Notes under the pieces: generated by a model | What the model was told of the DNA's origin: nothing | The model's database searches: none | The model's input: only the letters and a program-made list of their open reading frames with translations | Part shown: one piece after another, positions 6,434-15,092 of the stretch | How the letters are laid out: every line of letters begins with the position of its first letter | Numbering within the stretch: position 1 is the stretch's first letter | Origin: Treponema sp. | Lineage (GTDB): Bacteria; Spirochaetota; Spirochaetia; Treponematales; Breznakiellaceae | Length of the DNA stretch: 34,473 bases | Direction: 5' to 3' | Assembly: GCA_031279555.1 (NCBI GenBank) | Contig: JAITIK010000141.1 | Location: 1-34,473 of the forward strand | Program-made: the position numbers and the translations under genes

Positions 6434-7765
6434 ATGAATGAAAAATGCGAATATGATTTTACTATTGAAGAATTAGGAAAACGAAATATTAAATCGCCCA
6501 TCATCATGTCGAATGAGCGGGGCGATCAGATGGTCAATTATGTCACCGACGATCAGTTTATTCTGTTGGATCCAACAGTAAAACTCGGATCCCAGCCAAC
6601 CTTGAAGCGGAGTCAGGCGCTTGAAGTGGCGGGGCCGCGAGAAATGCTCTATTTTCAGGCATCCCATGTTCATGCGGGAATCGTGAGTTGCGGCGGCTTG
6701 TGTCCCGGCATTAACGACGTAATACGCGCCATTGTCCGGTGTTTGTGGGAACGCTATGGCGTACAGCGTATCAGCGGCATCCGGTATGGGTACAAAGGCT
6801 TTCTGCCGGAATACTCCTATGCGCCCCGCGAGTTGAATCCGGACACTGTTGACAACATTCACAAGATTGGCGGCACCTATCTTGGAAGCGCCCGCGGCGG
6901 CGGCAAAGAGGTGGGCAAGATCGTAGACGCCATGGAGCAGATGAACCTCAATATGCTCTTCACCATCGGCGGGGATGGCACCCAGCGCGGCTCCCTCGAA
7001 ATTGCCGAAGAGGTCGAGCGGCGCAGGCTCAAAATAGCGATGATCGGCATTCCCAAGACCGTTGACAACGATTTCGCTTTTATCCAGAAATCTTTCGGCT
7101 TTGACACTGCGGTCGCCAAAGCGGTTGACGTTCTTGCGTCCGCTCACATGGAGGCGAGTTCCCAGATCAACGGCATCGGACTGGTAAAACTCATGGGACG
7201 GGAGTCCGGCTTTATCGCGGCTCACGCGGCTCTCGCAAGTCACGAAGTCAACTTTGTACTCATTCCCGAAGTCCCCTTTAACCTTGAAGGGTACAACGGG
7301 TTCTTCCATCATCTTGAGGAACGGATCAAAAACCGGAAACACGCCGTCATCATCGTTGCGGAAGGCGCCCTTCAGGATCAGCTTGCGTCCGGTGAAAAAG
7401 ACGCGGGCGGCAATCTCAAGTTCGGCGATGTAGGCGCGTATCTCCGCGACCGCATCGAAAAGCACTTCAAGGCTATCAAAGTGGAGATCAACCTCAAATA
7501 CATTGATCCCAGTTACATCATCCGTTCGGCGCCCGCATCTCCCATTGACTCCGTGTACTGCGAACGACTTGGCAATGCGGCAACCCACGCGGCAATGGCT
7601 GGTAAAACCAAGGTTGTCATTGGTCTTGTAAATAACGAATTCGTGCATATCCCGATGAAAGCCGCTATTTCTCACCGCAACCACGTTGACCCGGAGGGCA
7701 GTCTCTGGCGCGATACGCTTGACGCGACGCATCAGCCCACGCTTATGGTGAACCAGTTTGACTGA
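6434..7765 (+). CDS. pfp: 6-phosphofructokinase, PPi-clade (group II) type
   Basis: 443 residues from ATG 6434, six bases after GAAGGAG; an upstream ATG at 6407 overlaps the promoter and is rejected. The enzyme phosphorylates fructose 6-phosphate at C1, the committed step of glycolysis. Visible motifs: [17 protein letters not shown] (phosphoryl-donor loop), [21 protein letters not shown] (catalytic aspartates with the PPi-clade lysine), [13 protein letters not shown] and a late [19 protein letters not shown] block. The N-terminal extension of about 75 residues before the donor loop is usual for this clade. Donor choice is ambiguous: GGDGT carries Gly where PPi enzymes typically have Asp (GGDD), a pattern found in ATP-using members of the same clade, while PKTVDND keeps the Lys typical of PPi enzymes. 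It is monocistronic. The pfp symbol reflects homology, not proven PPi use. Confidence 0.9.
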   Translation: MNEKCEYDFTIEELGKRNIKSPIIMSNERGDQMVNYVTDDQFILLDPTVKLGSQPTLKRSQALEVAGPREMLYFQASHVHAGIVSCGGLCPGINDVIRAIVRCLWERYGVQRISGIRYGYKGFLPEYSYAPRELNPDTVDNIHKIGGTYLGSARGGGKEVGKIVDAMEQMNLNMLFTIGGDGTQRGSLEIAEEVERRRLKIAMIGIPKTVDNDFAFIQKSFGFDTAVAKAVDVLASAHMEASSQINGIGLVKLMGRESGFIAAHAALASHEVNFVLIPEVPFNLEGYNGFFHHLEERIKNRKHAVIIVAEGALQDQLASGEKDAGGNLKFGDVGAYLRDRIEKHFKAIKVEINLKYIDPSYIIRSAPASPIDSVYCERLGNAATHAAMAGKTKVVIGLVNNEFVHIPMKAAISHRNHVDPEGSLWRDTLDATHQPTLMVNQFD

Positions 7766-7942
7766 GCCGGGTCGCGATTCACTCGCTTTTTGACCATGCG
7801 CGCGGAGCGCGAGCGCCAGAGAGATTCGCCGCGTCGAACTGTGGCAGAGCGCGCGGGAACATCATGGCAAGTCCGGTTTAATACTCCGCCGCTTGTGCGC
7901 TCCGCGCGTTGTGCGGCGGTGATTCGGTTCACTCATCCCCAC

Positions 7943-8155
7943 TTATCCGTTTATAATGCCGTCATATTTTTTGCTTTCCGCTTCCAATAATTGTATATCG
8001 CCTTTTTGTTTCTCAAGTTCTAACGTCAGAATTTCTTTTTGCAATTCCATCTCTTTTATTTTGTTTTTTTGAGTTTTTTGTCTATATGAAAGGCTAATCG
8101 CCAAAATCGGTATAGACAATGCGGCCAATGGTATCAATATCGCTATATTTCCCAT
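7943..8155 (-). CDS. Small single-pass membrane protein with coiled coil
   Basis: 70 residues with a strong AAGGAGG seven bases before the ATG. Residues 4-24 (IAILIPLAALSIPILAISLSY) form one membrane helix; the rest (KTQKNKIKEMELQKEILTLE onward) is a charged heptad-like coiled coil that would lie in the cytoplasm. The layout resembles PspB of the phage-shock system in size and topology, but I see no diagnostic PspB motif. It is the last gene of the minus-strand run, 47 bases after metI, and could be co-transcribed. Function unknown. Confidence 0.7.
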   Translation of the reverse strand: MGNIAILIPLAALSIPILAISLSYRQKTQKNKIKEMELQKEILTLELEKQKGDIQLLEAESKKYDGIING

Positions 8156-8202
8156 ATCATATCCTCCTTACATCGGCGCCGGGCAAAAGAACGCCGCGCC
8201 CA

Positions 8203-8868
8203 TTACATTTTTGACAGCAACTTCCTGCTTGCCAGCGTTCCCGCAAGTTGCACCGCCTCCACCAGGAAGAGAATGACGATGACTGCGGCTATCATTATGC
8301 CGGTGCGGAAGCGGTAGTAGCCGTAGTTAATTGCCAGAGCGCCGAGTCCGCCGCCGCCGATTGCGCCCGCCATTGCCGAATACCCGATGAGGTTGATGAT
8401 GGTAAGGGCAAGTCCTGAAACAAGCGCGGGCATGGCTTCCGGTATAAGGACTTTTCTGATGATTTGAAAGTTGGTTGATCCCATCGCTATCGCCGCAGTG
8501 ACAATGCCCGCGTCCACTTCCGAGAGGGCGGCTTCCACAAGACGGGCGACAAAGGGCGCGGCGGCTATCGAAAGCGGCACGATCACCGCAGTCGGCCCTA
8601 TGCTGGTGCCTACGATGAAACGGGTGAGCGGGATAAGCGCTATCATCAGGATAAGGAATGGAAAGGAGCGAAGCGCGTTGACAATCCGCGAGACAAGCGC
8701 ATAGGCCGCTCGCCGGGGTCTCAAGCCCACAGGCGAGGCGCTGTACAGAAACGCCCCAAGCGGCAGTCCCATAAGGCACGCGAAAAACGTGGAGGCGAAT
8801 GTCATATATATGGTTTCATACGTGGGTTTGGGCAAAAACCGCAGAACATTCATCACTTCATCAGACAT
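8203..8868 (-). CDS. metI: Methionine ABC transporter permease MetI
   Basis: 221 residues (E. coli MetI 217). Start at ATG 8868: AAGGAG lies seven bases upstream inside the end of metN, and the two genes overlap by eight bases (ATGTCTGA), implying translational coupling. An upstream ATG at 8934 would add 22 residues overlapping metN and is rejected. Five to six membrane segments; the coupling-helix (EAA) region reads KVLIPEAMPALVSGLAL and is followed by GYSAMAGAIGGGGLGALAIN, typical of MetI. It forms the membrane channel of a D/L-methionine importer with MetN. No metQ binding protein is found in this window. Confidence 0.92.
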   Translation of the reverse strand: MSDEVMNVLRFLPKPTYETIYMTFASTFFACLMGLPLGAFLYSASPVGLRPRRAAYALVSRIVNALRSFPFLILMIALIPLTRFIVGTSIGPTAVIVPLSIAAAPFVARLVEAALSEVDAGIVTAAIAMGSTNFQIIRKVLIPEAMPALVSGLALTIINLIGYSAMAGAIGGGGLGALAINYGYYRFRTGIMIAAVIVILFLVEAVQLAGTLASRKLLSKM

Positions 8869-9580
8869 CGACAAGCTCCTTCGCCGCTTGTGTCTTGGGG
8901 TTGTTGAACACCGCGTCAACAGCGCCTTGTTCAACTATTTCACCATTCTCAAGCACCGCGACTTGCTCGCATACATCCCGTATCACGGACATTTGGTGCG
9001 TAATCAACACGACCGTAATCTTGAGTTTCTCATGCAGACCCTGTATCAGGCTTAGAACGGAACGGGTGGTCTGCGGATCGAGGGCGCTCGTGGCTTCATC
9101 GCAAAAAAGCACATCGGGCTTCGCGGCTAAAGCGCGCGCAATAGCCACCCGTTGCTTTTGCCCACCTGAAAGTTCCCGTATGCGGGCTTTCCGTTTGTCC
9201 CGAATATCCACCATTTCAAGCAACTCGCTCACCCTGCTCTTAATTTCTTTTTTGGGGACGCCGGCAATTTCAAGGGGGTACGCGATATTCCCCTCCGCGT
9301 CACGGGAAGAAAGCAAGTTGAAATTCTGGAAAATCATGCCCATATTGCGCCTGCGCTCCAGCAACTCTGTACCGGTTAAGATGTCAACCCGTTCGTTTCC
9401 GTAATATACGGAACCCGTATCCGTTGGTTCAAGCAAACCCATGATCCTCAACAATGTCGATTTGCCCGCGCCGCTTTTTCCTATAACGCCATAGATGGTT
9501 TTATCCGGCACCGTGAGATCAACATCCCGCAATGCGACGACGTCTCCATAACTTTTGCTGATCCTGTTTAGAACAATCAC
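8861..9580 (-). CDS. metN: Methionine ABC transporter ATPase MetN, lacking the NIL domain
   Basis: 239 residues from GTG 9580. Complete ABC ATPase: Walker A GKSGAGKST, Q-loop MIFQNFNLL, signature LSGGQKQRVAIA, Walker B VLFCDEATSALDP, H-loop LITHQMSV. The order and spacing match MetN, and it is followed directly by metI. Typical MetN is about 340 residues because a C-terminal NIL (ACT-like) domain binds methionine and shuts down transport when the cell is replete; here the protein stops at the end of the ATPase core, so that trans-inhibition should be absent. It begins 22 bases after the coiled-coil gene. The start has only a weak, distant G-rich Shine-Dalgarno, so translation may depend on coupling. 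Confidence 0.88.
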   Translation of the reverse strand: MIVLNRISKSYGDVVALRDVDLTVPDKTIYGVIGKSGAGKSTLLRIMGLLEPTDTGSVYYGNERVDILTGTELLERRRNMGMIFQNFNLLSSRDAEGNIAYPLEIAGVPKKEIKSRVSELLEMVDIRDKRKARIRELSGGQKQRVAIARALAAKPDVLFCDEATSALDPQTTRSVLSLIQGLHEKLKITVVLITHQMSVIRDVCEQVAVLENGEIVEQGAVDAVFNNPKTQAAKELVDV

Positions 9581-9602
9581 CGAGTGTGCGCCCCCCTTTT
9601 TC

Positions 9603-11696
9603 CTATAACCGCTTTATCAGCATCTCTATAAACCCTACCATCGCGGGATCATGTATATAACGTACTTTCATGCCTTCCAGATACAGCTTTCTAGTAGATG
9701 GAGTTTGTATACGCAACGCCGTTTCTATGATGGAAGAGATCGCATTGAGCGTTTCCTTGCGGGTGGACATGATCAAGCCGTCCGCTATGTTCCGCGCCTT
9801 GTTCACAAATCCCGGAAAGGCGGACGCAACTTCCCGCTCATTGAGAAAATGCTCCAAATTCGAGAGCCGGTCAGGATCGTTTTTATATACGCTGTAGGCT
9901 CTGGCAATCGACAAGTAGTCGTCCGAGTTCGGCTTAATGCTGTTATAATTGTCCGTCATCACGCCCAAATTGTACGCCAACGTCCGCTCATTCTCTTTCA
10001 ACCTGTTGTTTTCCATTTCAAGCTGGCTTACACGCGCCTGCATCTGGGATGCCGCGCCGCTCTGATTCGCCGCTCCGCTGGTCAGTTGCTGGTTCTGCTG
10101 ATGAAGCCGCGCGTTTTCCGCCTCAAGCTGGCTTACACGCGCCTGCTTGTCTTTGTCGCTTTTGCGAAGATTCGCCAGGGCCGCGTCAAGCGTAACGATG
10201 CGGTTTCTCATCATGCTTTCTGTCTGGTTCAAAAGCTCGTCAGATTCGAGCCTTTGCTTGGCGACCGCATCGACTAACGCATTTCTGGACAATGTTTCAA
10301 TGCCGGATGTAAAAACAACGGTTTCCGCCGCGGACAGTCCAAAATAGCCGGCGGCTTGACCGTATGCGTTCATGGCGGCGGCGGTATTATTGCTGTCCGC
10401 AAAACGCTTCGCTTGCCTGATGCTGCCCACGGCGCTGGCGAGATTTCTTGCATACAGGCTTTCGAGTTGTTCACGTTCGTTGTCGGCGCGTTGATTCGTC
10501 GTTTGAAGCGCGGCTTCACGCTCCGCCACTAGGCGGTTCGCCTCATTAAGCGCCGCTTGGAGTTCCGCTATACGGATATCCGCCTGCTGTTGCTGTTCCG
10601 TCACCGCCAAAGCGTCGCTGGCAACGGAAACGGCGCGGGCGTTTTGAAGCGTCTGGTATTCTAGTTCCAACCGCGCCATTCTAGCCAAAGAAGCCGCAAG
10701 CGCAATGTCAGCCGTACGCCGCGCCGAAGATCCCGGCATGTCTTGCAACACCCGTGTCAAACTATTTGCGCCGACTATGGCGTCTTCAAACCGTCTGTCC
10801 TGAAAATCGCTCTGTATTTTATTGAACATCCCTACAATCAAAGCTTCTTCATTCGCAGTACGTTGCTGAACGTCTCTCATGCGTTGCATGTCAACCAATG
10901 CCTGCTCCAGTTCCTGTTTTCCCGCCGCATTCGCCTCCTGCATCTGAAGGTAGAGTTCCTGTTGCCGCTGAATTTCGGTTTGTACGATCCGGCGTTCGTC
11001 ATTTAACGCCCGTATACTGTCATGGTACTGGAGTTCTCTTTGCTCGAATCCTTTTAGTATCCCATTTCGTTCTTCAGCAAGCTGCCGCTGGTATTGCTCC
11101 ATGCGCTCCCGGTCGAAACTCCTTAGTCTTTCGTTTATTTCGGCTTGACTCAAGCCTTGGACGGCGAAATGCGCTTGCTCGGCATCTCGGTCTCTGCGCA
11201 ACTGCTCAAGGAACGCGGCTTCTCTTGATTCCAACTGCGCGTCAAAATTCGCCAGTTCCTGTTGCCGCCGCAGTTCAAGATTGTTTAACTCATGGCGTAT
11301 GACGGCAATCTCTTGCTCTTTACCGGAAATGATGTTTTCTGAATCTTCCCGCAACTGGTTGATGAGTTCCCCTTCTACAGAAGAAAAGGCGGCGCTTCGT
11401 CCAATAATGTTTTCCTGTCTGTTGAAATAACGCGCAAGAAAGAATAAAACAACTGCGGCCACGCCGAAAAGCAAAAGATTCGTAACAATAGGAAACAGCA
11501 TCTCTTTTTTAAGAGGTTTCCCCATATCGTCCTTCAGGATAATACGGTTTTTCAGAGCAAGTTCCGCAATCTGAGCTTCTATTTCTTTTGTATCATCAGC
11601 GCTAATATCGGCGTTGTACACGGATGTTTCTCCAATGGCGTCTTTTTGAGCAATCTTTTGAAACAGATCTCCTTGAACTTCGGTCGCTTCTACCAT
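9603..11696 (-). CDS. Membrane-anchored long coiled-coil protein
   Basis: 697 residues from ATG 11696, chosen because a promoter ends six bases upstream and the residues before it (back to 11867) overlap the helicase and look like non-coding translation. Residues 1-66 are a soluble N-terminus (VEATEVQGDLFQKIAQKD start); residues 67-91 are one membrane helix (LFPIVTNLLLFGVAAVVLFF); residues about 105-520 are almost continuous coiled coil rich in Gln, Glu, Arg and Ala. Two near-identical blocks, ARVSQLEAENARL and ARVSQLEMENNRL, sit around residues 530-560. The C-terminal 140 residues are globular. I recognise it only as a treponemal conserved protein of unknown function; the architecture suggests a scaffold spanning the inner membrane. 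It lies between the helicase (164 bp upstream) and metN. Confidence 0.8.
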   Translation of the reverse strand: MVEATEVQGDLFQKIAQKDAIGETSVYNADISADDTKEIEAQIAELALKNRIILKDDMGKPLKKEMLFPIVTNLLLFGVAAVVLFFLARYFNRQENIIGRSAAFSSVEGELINQLREDSENIISGKEQEIAVIRHELNNLELRRQQELANFDAQLESREAAFLEQLRRDRDAEQAHFAVQGLSQAEINERLRSFDRERMEQYQRQLAEERNGILKGFEQRELQYHDSIRALNDERRIVQTEIQRQQELYLQMQEANAAGKQELEQALVDMQRMRDVQQRTANEEALIVGMFNKIQSDFQDRRFEDAIVGANSLTRVLQDMPGSSARRTADIALAASLARMARLELEYQTLQNARAVSVASDALAVTEQQQQADIRIAELQAALNEANRLVAEREAALQTTNQRADNEREQLESLYARNLASAVGSIRQAKRFADSNNTAAAMNAYGQAAGYFGLSAAETVVFTSGIETLSRNALVDAVAKQRLESDELLNQTESMMRNRIVTLDAALANLRKSDKDKQARVSQLEAENARLHQQNQQLTSGAANQSGAASQMQARVSQLEMENNRLKENERTLAYNLGVMTDNYNSIKPNSDDYLSIARAYSVYKNDPDRLSNLEHFLNEREVASAFPGFVNKARNIADGLIMSTRKETLNAISSIIETALRIQTPSTRKLYLEGMKVRYIHDPAMVGFIEMLIKRL

Positions 11697-11702
11697 AGGA
11701 AT

Positions 11703-11731
11703 AATATAGTGCATTTTATTATTTAAGGCAA
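11703..11731 (-). promoter_or_regulatory. Promoter predicted to give a leaderless mRNA
   Basis: Minus strand: TTGCCT (11726-11731), 17-base spacer, TATATT (11703-11708), then six bases to the ATG at 11696. No Shine-Dalgarno precedes that ATG. The promoter lies in the 164-base gap after the helicase, so the coiled-coil gene and metNI can be transcribed independently of uppP. Confidence 0.65.
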
Positions 11732-11860
11732 GCGGAGAAGCTTTGCGTTCGGCGTTTCCCCTTTTTGGTCCAATGTGACTGCCGGAACAAAAATATGGCG
11801 GCTTTTTTAAAATTCGCCGCCTCCACAGGGTTGCGCAAGGCGCGTTTGAAAGGGCCGCTT

Positions 11861-13093
11861 TCAGCATGGACTTTCAATACGCCCTTGGTACAGAATCTTC
11901 GGATAGACCGTAATACCCAGTTTTTTCTCAAGAAGGGAAAAACGATGCAATTCTTCCTCATTGCCGATGGTAACCATACAGCCGCGCCTGCCCGCTCGCG
12001 CTGTTCTGCCCGCGCGGTGGATATACGCATCCGCTTCAAACGGCGCGTCAAGAGCCACGCAATAGTTGATGTCAGGAATGTCAAGCCCTCGCGCCGCCAA
12101 ATCACTTGATACAAGAACATTCAGCTTTCCCTGCCTGAAATTGTCCATCGCCCGGCGCCGCGCCTGCTTGTCCATGCCGCTTGCAAGACCATCGGCGCTT
12201 ATCCCGTGATGTTGCAACCGCGCGACGATATTTCCCACCTGTCCCGTCCGCGACGTGAAAACAAGGCATTTCTTCTGGCGGGACGTTGCGCCTCGGCGTA
12301 CGCCGACGGCGTTCAAAAATGAACAAAGACAATGCAATTTCTTCCTGTCTTCACTGAAAAAAGCCCAATGGATTATCTTTTCCCGTAAAATCTCCTGCTC
12401 TTCGGTTTCAATGTACGCCATTTCCTCGAACACTCCGAATTCTCCAAACAGCGTACGCAGCCGCTCCCGCGTTTTCTCCGGCACGGTGGCGGAGCAGGCT
12501 ATGACCTGCCGGACTGAACGCATCCGCCCAATGATCTCTCTGGTTTCGTCAATAGTTTCGTTGGCGATAAATCTGTCCGCTTCATCCAATACCAAAACGC
12601 TAACCGCCGCGCCCAGTTTGAGCTTGCCCATGCGTACAAGCTGCAAGACGCGGGCGCTGTTTCCCACGATGACTGCCGGTTTTTCTTTCTTGAGCGTCTC
12701 GATCTGTCTGGTTATATTCGCCGAACCGATGATGAGTCCCACGCGGGGCAGAGGGGGCGATTGGCGTTCAGGCAGGGAATCCCGCAACAGGAAATCCGCC
12801 TCCTGTTTGAGTTGCGAACATAGCTCCAATGTCGGGGCAAGAATGAGGATATGGGGAGAGGAAACGGCTTCCTTAGCCTCAATCGCCGCGCACAGGGTTT
12901 CAAAAAGCGGAAGCAGATAGGCGAAAGTCTTGCCCGTGCCGGTGGCGGAACGGAACAGAACATTTTCCTTGTTGCGGATACGGGGAATCACGAGTCTTTG
13001 TATATCGGTAGGGCTGTTGATATTCCGTTGCGAGAGTTTCTCAACAAAAAGAGGACGTATACCCATATCTGAAAAACGTGTTTTTATTTCCAT
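11861..13093 (-). CDS. DEAD-box RNA helicase
   Basis: 410 residues from ATG 13093. Motifs in order: Q-motif SPTDIQRLVIP, I SATGTGKT, Ia APTLELC, II DEAD, III SAT, IV VFTSRT, V SSDLAARGLDIPDIN, VI HRAGRTARAG. It is therefore a complete two-domain RNA helicase without a C-terminal RNA-binding extension, smaller than DeaD and closer in size to SrmB/RhlB/RhlE types; the exact subgroup is not clear. The gene overlaps the end of uppP by ten bases (ATGGAAATAA), so translation is probably coupled. Likely role is in RNA unwinding for ribosome assembly or decay. Confidence 0.92.
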   Translation of the reverse strand: MEIKTRFSDMGIRPLFVEKLSQRNINSPTDIQRLVIPRIRNKENVLFRSATGTGKTFAYLLPLFETLCAAIEAKEAVSSPHILILAPTLELCSQLKQEADFLLRDSLPERQSPPLPRVGLIIGSANITRQIETLKKEKPAVIVGNSARVLQLVRMGKLKLGAAVSVLVLDEADRFIANETIDETREIIGRMRSVRQVIACSATVPEKTRERLRTLFGEFGVFEEMAYIETEEQEILREKIIHWAFFSEDRKKLHCLCSFLNAVGVRRGATSRQKKCLVFTSRTGQVGNIVARLQHHGISADGLASGMDKQARRRAMDNFRQGKLNVLVSSDLAARGLDIPDINYCVALDAPFEADAYIHRAGRTARAGRRGCMVTIGNEEELHRFSLLEKKLGITVYPKILYQGRIESPC

Positions 13094-13884
13094 AATATAA
13101 GCGTCGCTGCGCCCAGTATGCCGGTGTAAACGGCAAAACCCCAAAGCTGGCGTTCTCTCACCACTTTAAGCATGAGTTTTATTGAAAAAAATCCCACAAC
13201 CGCCGCAACCAGCGTTCCCGCGGCAAGCGGAGCCGCGTCAATGCCCGCCTCCGCCTTGCCGGACGCCATATCTATGACTTGCAACGACAAGGCGCCCAGA
13301 ATTGCCGGTATGGACAGGAGAAACGAAAAGCGCGCCGCTGCATCTCTGTCGATTCTACGGGACAAGGCGCCCGAAAGCGTGGCGCCTGAGCGGGAAACGC
13401 CCGGAATAATGGCGGCCGCCTGCAAGCATCCTATAATAACCGCATCCATAGCATTCACGTGATCCCGCGCCCGCTCCTGTTTCCTTGAAAGCGCTTCGGC
13501 GATGACAAGCAACAACGAAGTGAAGAGGAAGGCGGCGGCGAGAAATGGCATGCCGAAAAATAGTCCTGACGCAAAAACGGCCTCTATCCTGTCTTTGAAG
13601 AGCAACGCCGCAACAGTAGCAGGTACGGTGGCGATGATGAGGCAACCGGCGAGCGGCTGCACGGGCTTTTTCAGAAGCGCCCAAATGTCCTTCCACAAAA
13701 CAATGAAGACCGCTATTGCCGTTCCCGCATGAACCATGGTGTCGAAGAGCAAGGCGCCCTGAGTTCCTTCTCCAGATAGGCCGAATATTTTTTGCAAAAG
13801 CGCCAAATGCCCCGAACTGCTCACCGGTAAAAACTCGGTGATTCCCTGTACCGCGCCAAGAATGACGGCTTCAATGATACGCAT
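13084..13884 (-). CDS. uppP: Undecaprenyl-diphosphatase UppP (BacA)
   Basis: 266 residues (E. coli 273). Start at ATG 13884, because the family N-terminus MRIIEAVILGAVQGITEFLP begins here and the -10 box lies just upstream; an ATG at 13920 overlaps the -35 box. The enzyme dephosphorylates undecaprenyl diphosphate in the membrane, recycling the lipid carrier for peptidoglycan and other envelope polymers. The two family signatures are present: QGITEFLPVSSSGHL (the (E/Q)xxxE catalytic motif) and PGVSRSGAT. About eight membrane segments. First gene of the minus-strand run uppP-helicase-coiled coil-metN-metI. Confidence 0.95.
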   Translation of the reverse strand: MRIIEAVILGAVQGITEFLPVSSSGHLALLQKIFGLSGEGTQGALLFDTMVHAGTAIAVFIVLWKDIWALLKKPVQPLAGCLIIATVPATVAALLFKDRIEAVFASGLFFGMPFLAAAFLFTSLLLVIAEALSRKQERARDHVNAMDAVIIGCLQAAAIIPGVSRSGATLSGALSRRIDRDAAARFSFLLSIPAILGALSLQVIDMASGKAEAGIDAAPLAAGTLVAAVVGFFSIKLMLKVVRERQLWGFAVYTGILGAATLILWK

Positions 13885-13891
13885 GGGATTG

Positions 13892-13920
13892 AGTATAGCA
13901 AAAAACAACGCCCATGGCAA
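13892..13920 (-). promoter_or_regulatory. Promoter of uppP, predicted leaderless
   Basis: Minus strand: TTGCCA (13915-13920), 17-base spacer, TATACT (13892-13897), then seven bases to the uppP ATG. No Shine-Dalgarno lies between. Same hexamers and spacing as the proS promoter at 27162-27190. Confidence 0.75.
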
Positions 13921-14096
13921 TCAGGCGTTTGTTGCGGCGTTGATGAATGATCGCGGAGGTGGCGACGGAATACTACGGGGCGTATTCTGATCCAATTGGA
14001 GTTCCGGCTATTGCTGTGCGGGTGGCGGCGATAGAGCGCGATTCATCTTCGGCGCCGTCCACTGCTAAAAAAAATTTATTTTGCGCATCCCGCCTC

Positions 14097-14125
14097 TTGA
14101 CATTTTTTTTCAATTGTTGTATAAA
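14097..14125 (+). promoter_or_regulatory. Promoter of tRNA-Phe
   Basis: TTGACA (14097-14102, perfect), 17-base spacer, TATAAA (14120-14125). Transcription would start near 14132, leaving about 65 bases of leader that includes a small CGCCG/CGGCG hairpin before the mature tRNA. Confidence 0.8.
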
Positions 14126-14196
14126 ATAAAAGGTCATGGGGATGCGCCGTAAAACCGGCGTACGAACAGGGTGTTTTCCCAATGACAATGCGAGTA

Positions 14197-14269
14197 GCCG
14201 CTGTAGCTCAGTTGGTAGAGCAAAGGACTGAAAATCCTTGTGTCAAGAGTTCAATTCTCTTTGGCGGCA
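14197..14269 (+). tRNA. tRNA-Phe (GAA)
   Basis: Full cloverleaf in 73 bases. The acceptor arm GCCGCTG pairs with TGGCGGC (two G-U pairs). D-arm GCTC...GAGC with AGTTGGTA loop. Anticodon stem AAGGA/TCCTT with loop CTGAAAA, anticodon GAA for phenylalanine. T-arm AAGAG/CTCTT with TTCAATT loop. Discriminator A at 14269; CCA is not encoded, so it must be added enzymatically. Confidence 0.95.
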
Positions 14270-15092
14270 AAGAGTTAATTTTTTATAGTATACGGGATTA
14301 GATTGAATTATCAGAAAGCTGTAACGGAACCGTTGAACCGCTCTATACCAAACGGGGTATGTGCGGCGGTGTGAGAAAAGCCAATCCGTTTTTCAGGTTT
14401 TCCTGTAAATCCCTATTCAGAGATAGTGGACGAGGCTTTGTTTTTAAGGAACTAATAAGAACTACGATTTCCCTTTCTGACCTAAAGTAAGGAAGTAAAT
14501 TTTTTTCAAGACTTGTCTTCCTGCTGAAACTGAAGCAATTAATGAACCTCTCCTGAAGGGCTTTGCAAAACCCCCTGTGCCGTTATCTTGTTGTTGGCAT
14601 TAGTAATTCTAACCGCCCTAAAGGGTCGCCCTTTAGTCGCGGTATTGCCCCCGTTGCGAATAAAAAATATCCACGACAGAAACCTCTTAAAACGCGCGTT
14701 GACTTATAGATCACGCTTCAATAAGGGACATTACATTGTCAATTAAAGTCAATAGGGAAGAAAAAACAGTCTGTTGCGGGAATTGGCGAAAAATATTCGG
14801 GATAACGCTGGAATAAATTGTGATTTAGCTGAAATATGAATAGATATTCCCTCGCCTTTTTCTCTAAGAGAAGCCGCCGCAACTCAAATACGGAATGATC
14901 GCAAAAATGCGCATGAATTTATTCAATAAGGATCTGTGCAGAAATAACATGCCCAAATAGTCATATTATTTCATTATTGCGTAAGCAATAAAATGTTTCA
15001 CATTATAAGAAATTCTCCCCAAAATCATTGGAATTTGTAACGCTCAATGCAATGTGGAATATGAATTCACTTGTCCGATTTATCAGGCCGCG
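14270..15092. other. Long stretch without a supported gene
   Basis: No open frame of note. A short in-frame piece at about 14774-14850 reads LLRELAKNIRDNAG then meets a stop; it weakly resembles the first helix of an XRE-type DNA-binding domain and could be a relic, but this is not demonstrable. Hairpins occur at 14618-14636 and near 14980 (TTATTGC-GTAA-GCAATAA). The stretch lies just downstream of cheX, where a CheY-like partner might be expected; none is seen. Confidence 0.5.
14618..14636. repeat. Perfect 8-bp hairpin CTAAAGGG
   Basis: CTAAAGGG (14618-14625), 3-base loop TCG, CCCTTTAG (14629-14636). Related to the GCGCCCTT/AAGGGCGC hairpin at 4949-4982; a member of the dispersed intergenic hairpins in this genome. 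Confidence 0.55.

Noticed and set aside
6473-7732. Long minus-strand open frame (419 codons) inside the phosphofructokinase gene
   Set aside because: It is the antisense shadow of a clear enzyme gene, has no recognisable domain and no Shine-Dalgarno.
8861-9580. S-box or other methionine riboswitch upstream of metN
   Set aside because: Only 22 bases separate metN from the preceding gene, so there is no room for an aptamer.
12255-12920. 221-codon plus-strand frame
   Set aside because: Antisense to the DEAD-box helicase, whose motifs are complete.
13947-14188. Short frames on both strands before tRNA-Phe
   Set aside because: They overlap the tRNA promoter and leader, lack ribosome sites and show no family resemblance.
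14774-14850. XRE-type regulator relic
   Set aside because: Only one short helix-like stretch before a stop; too little to call.
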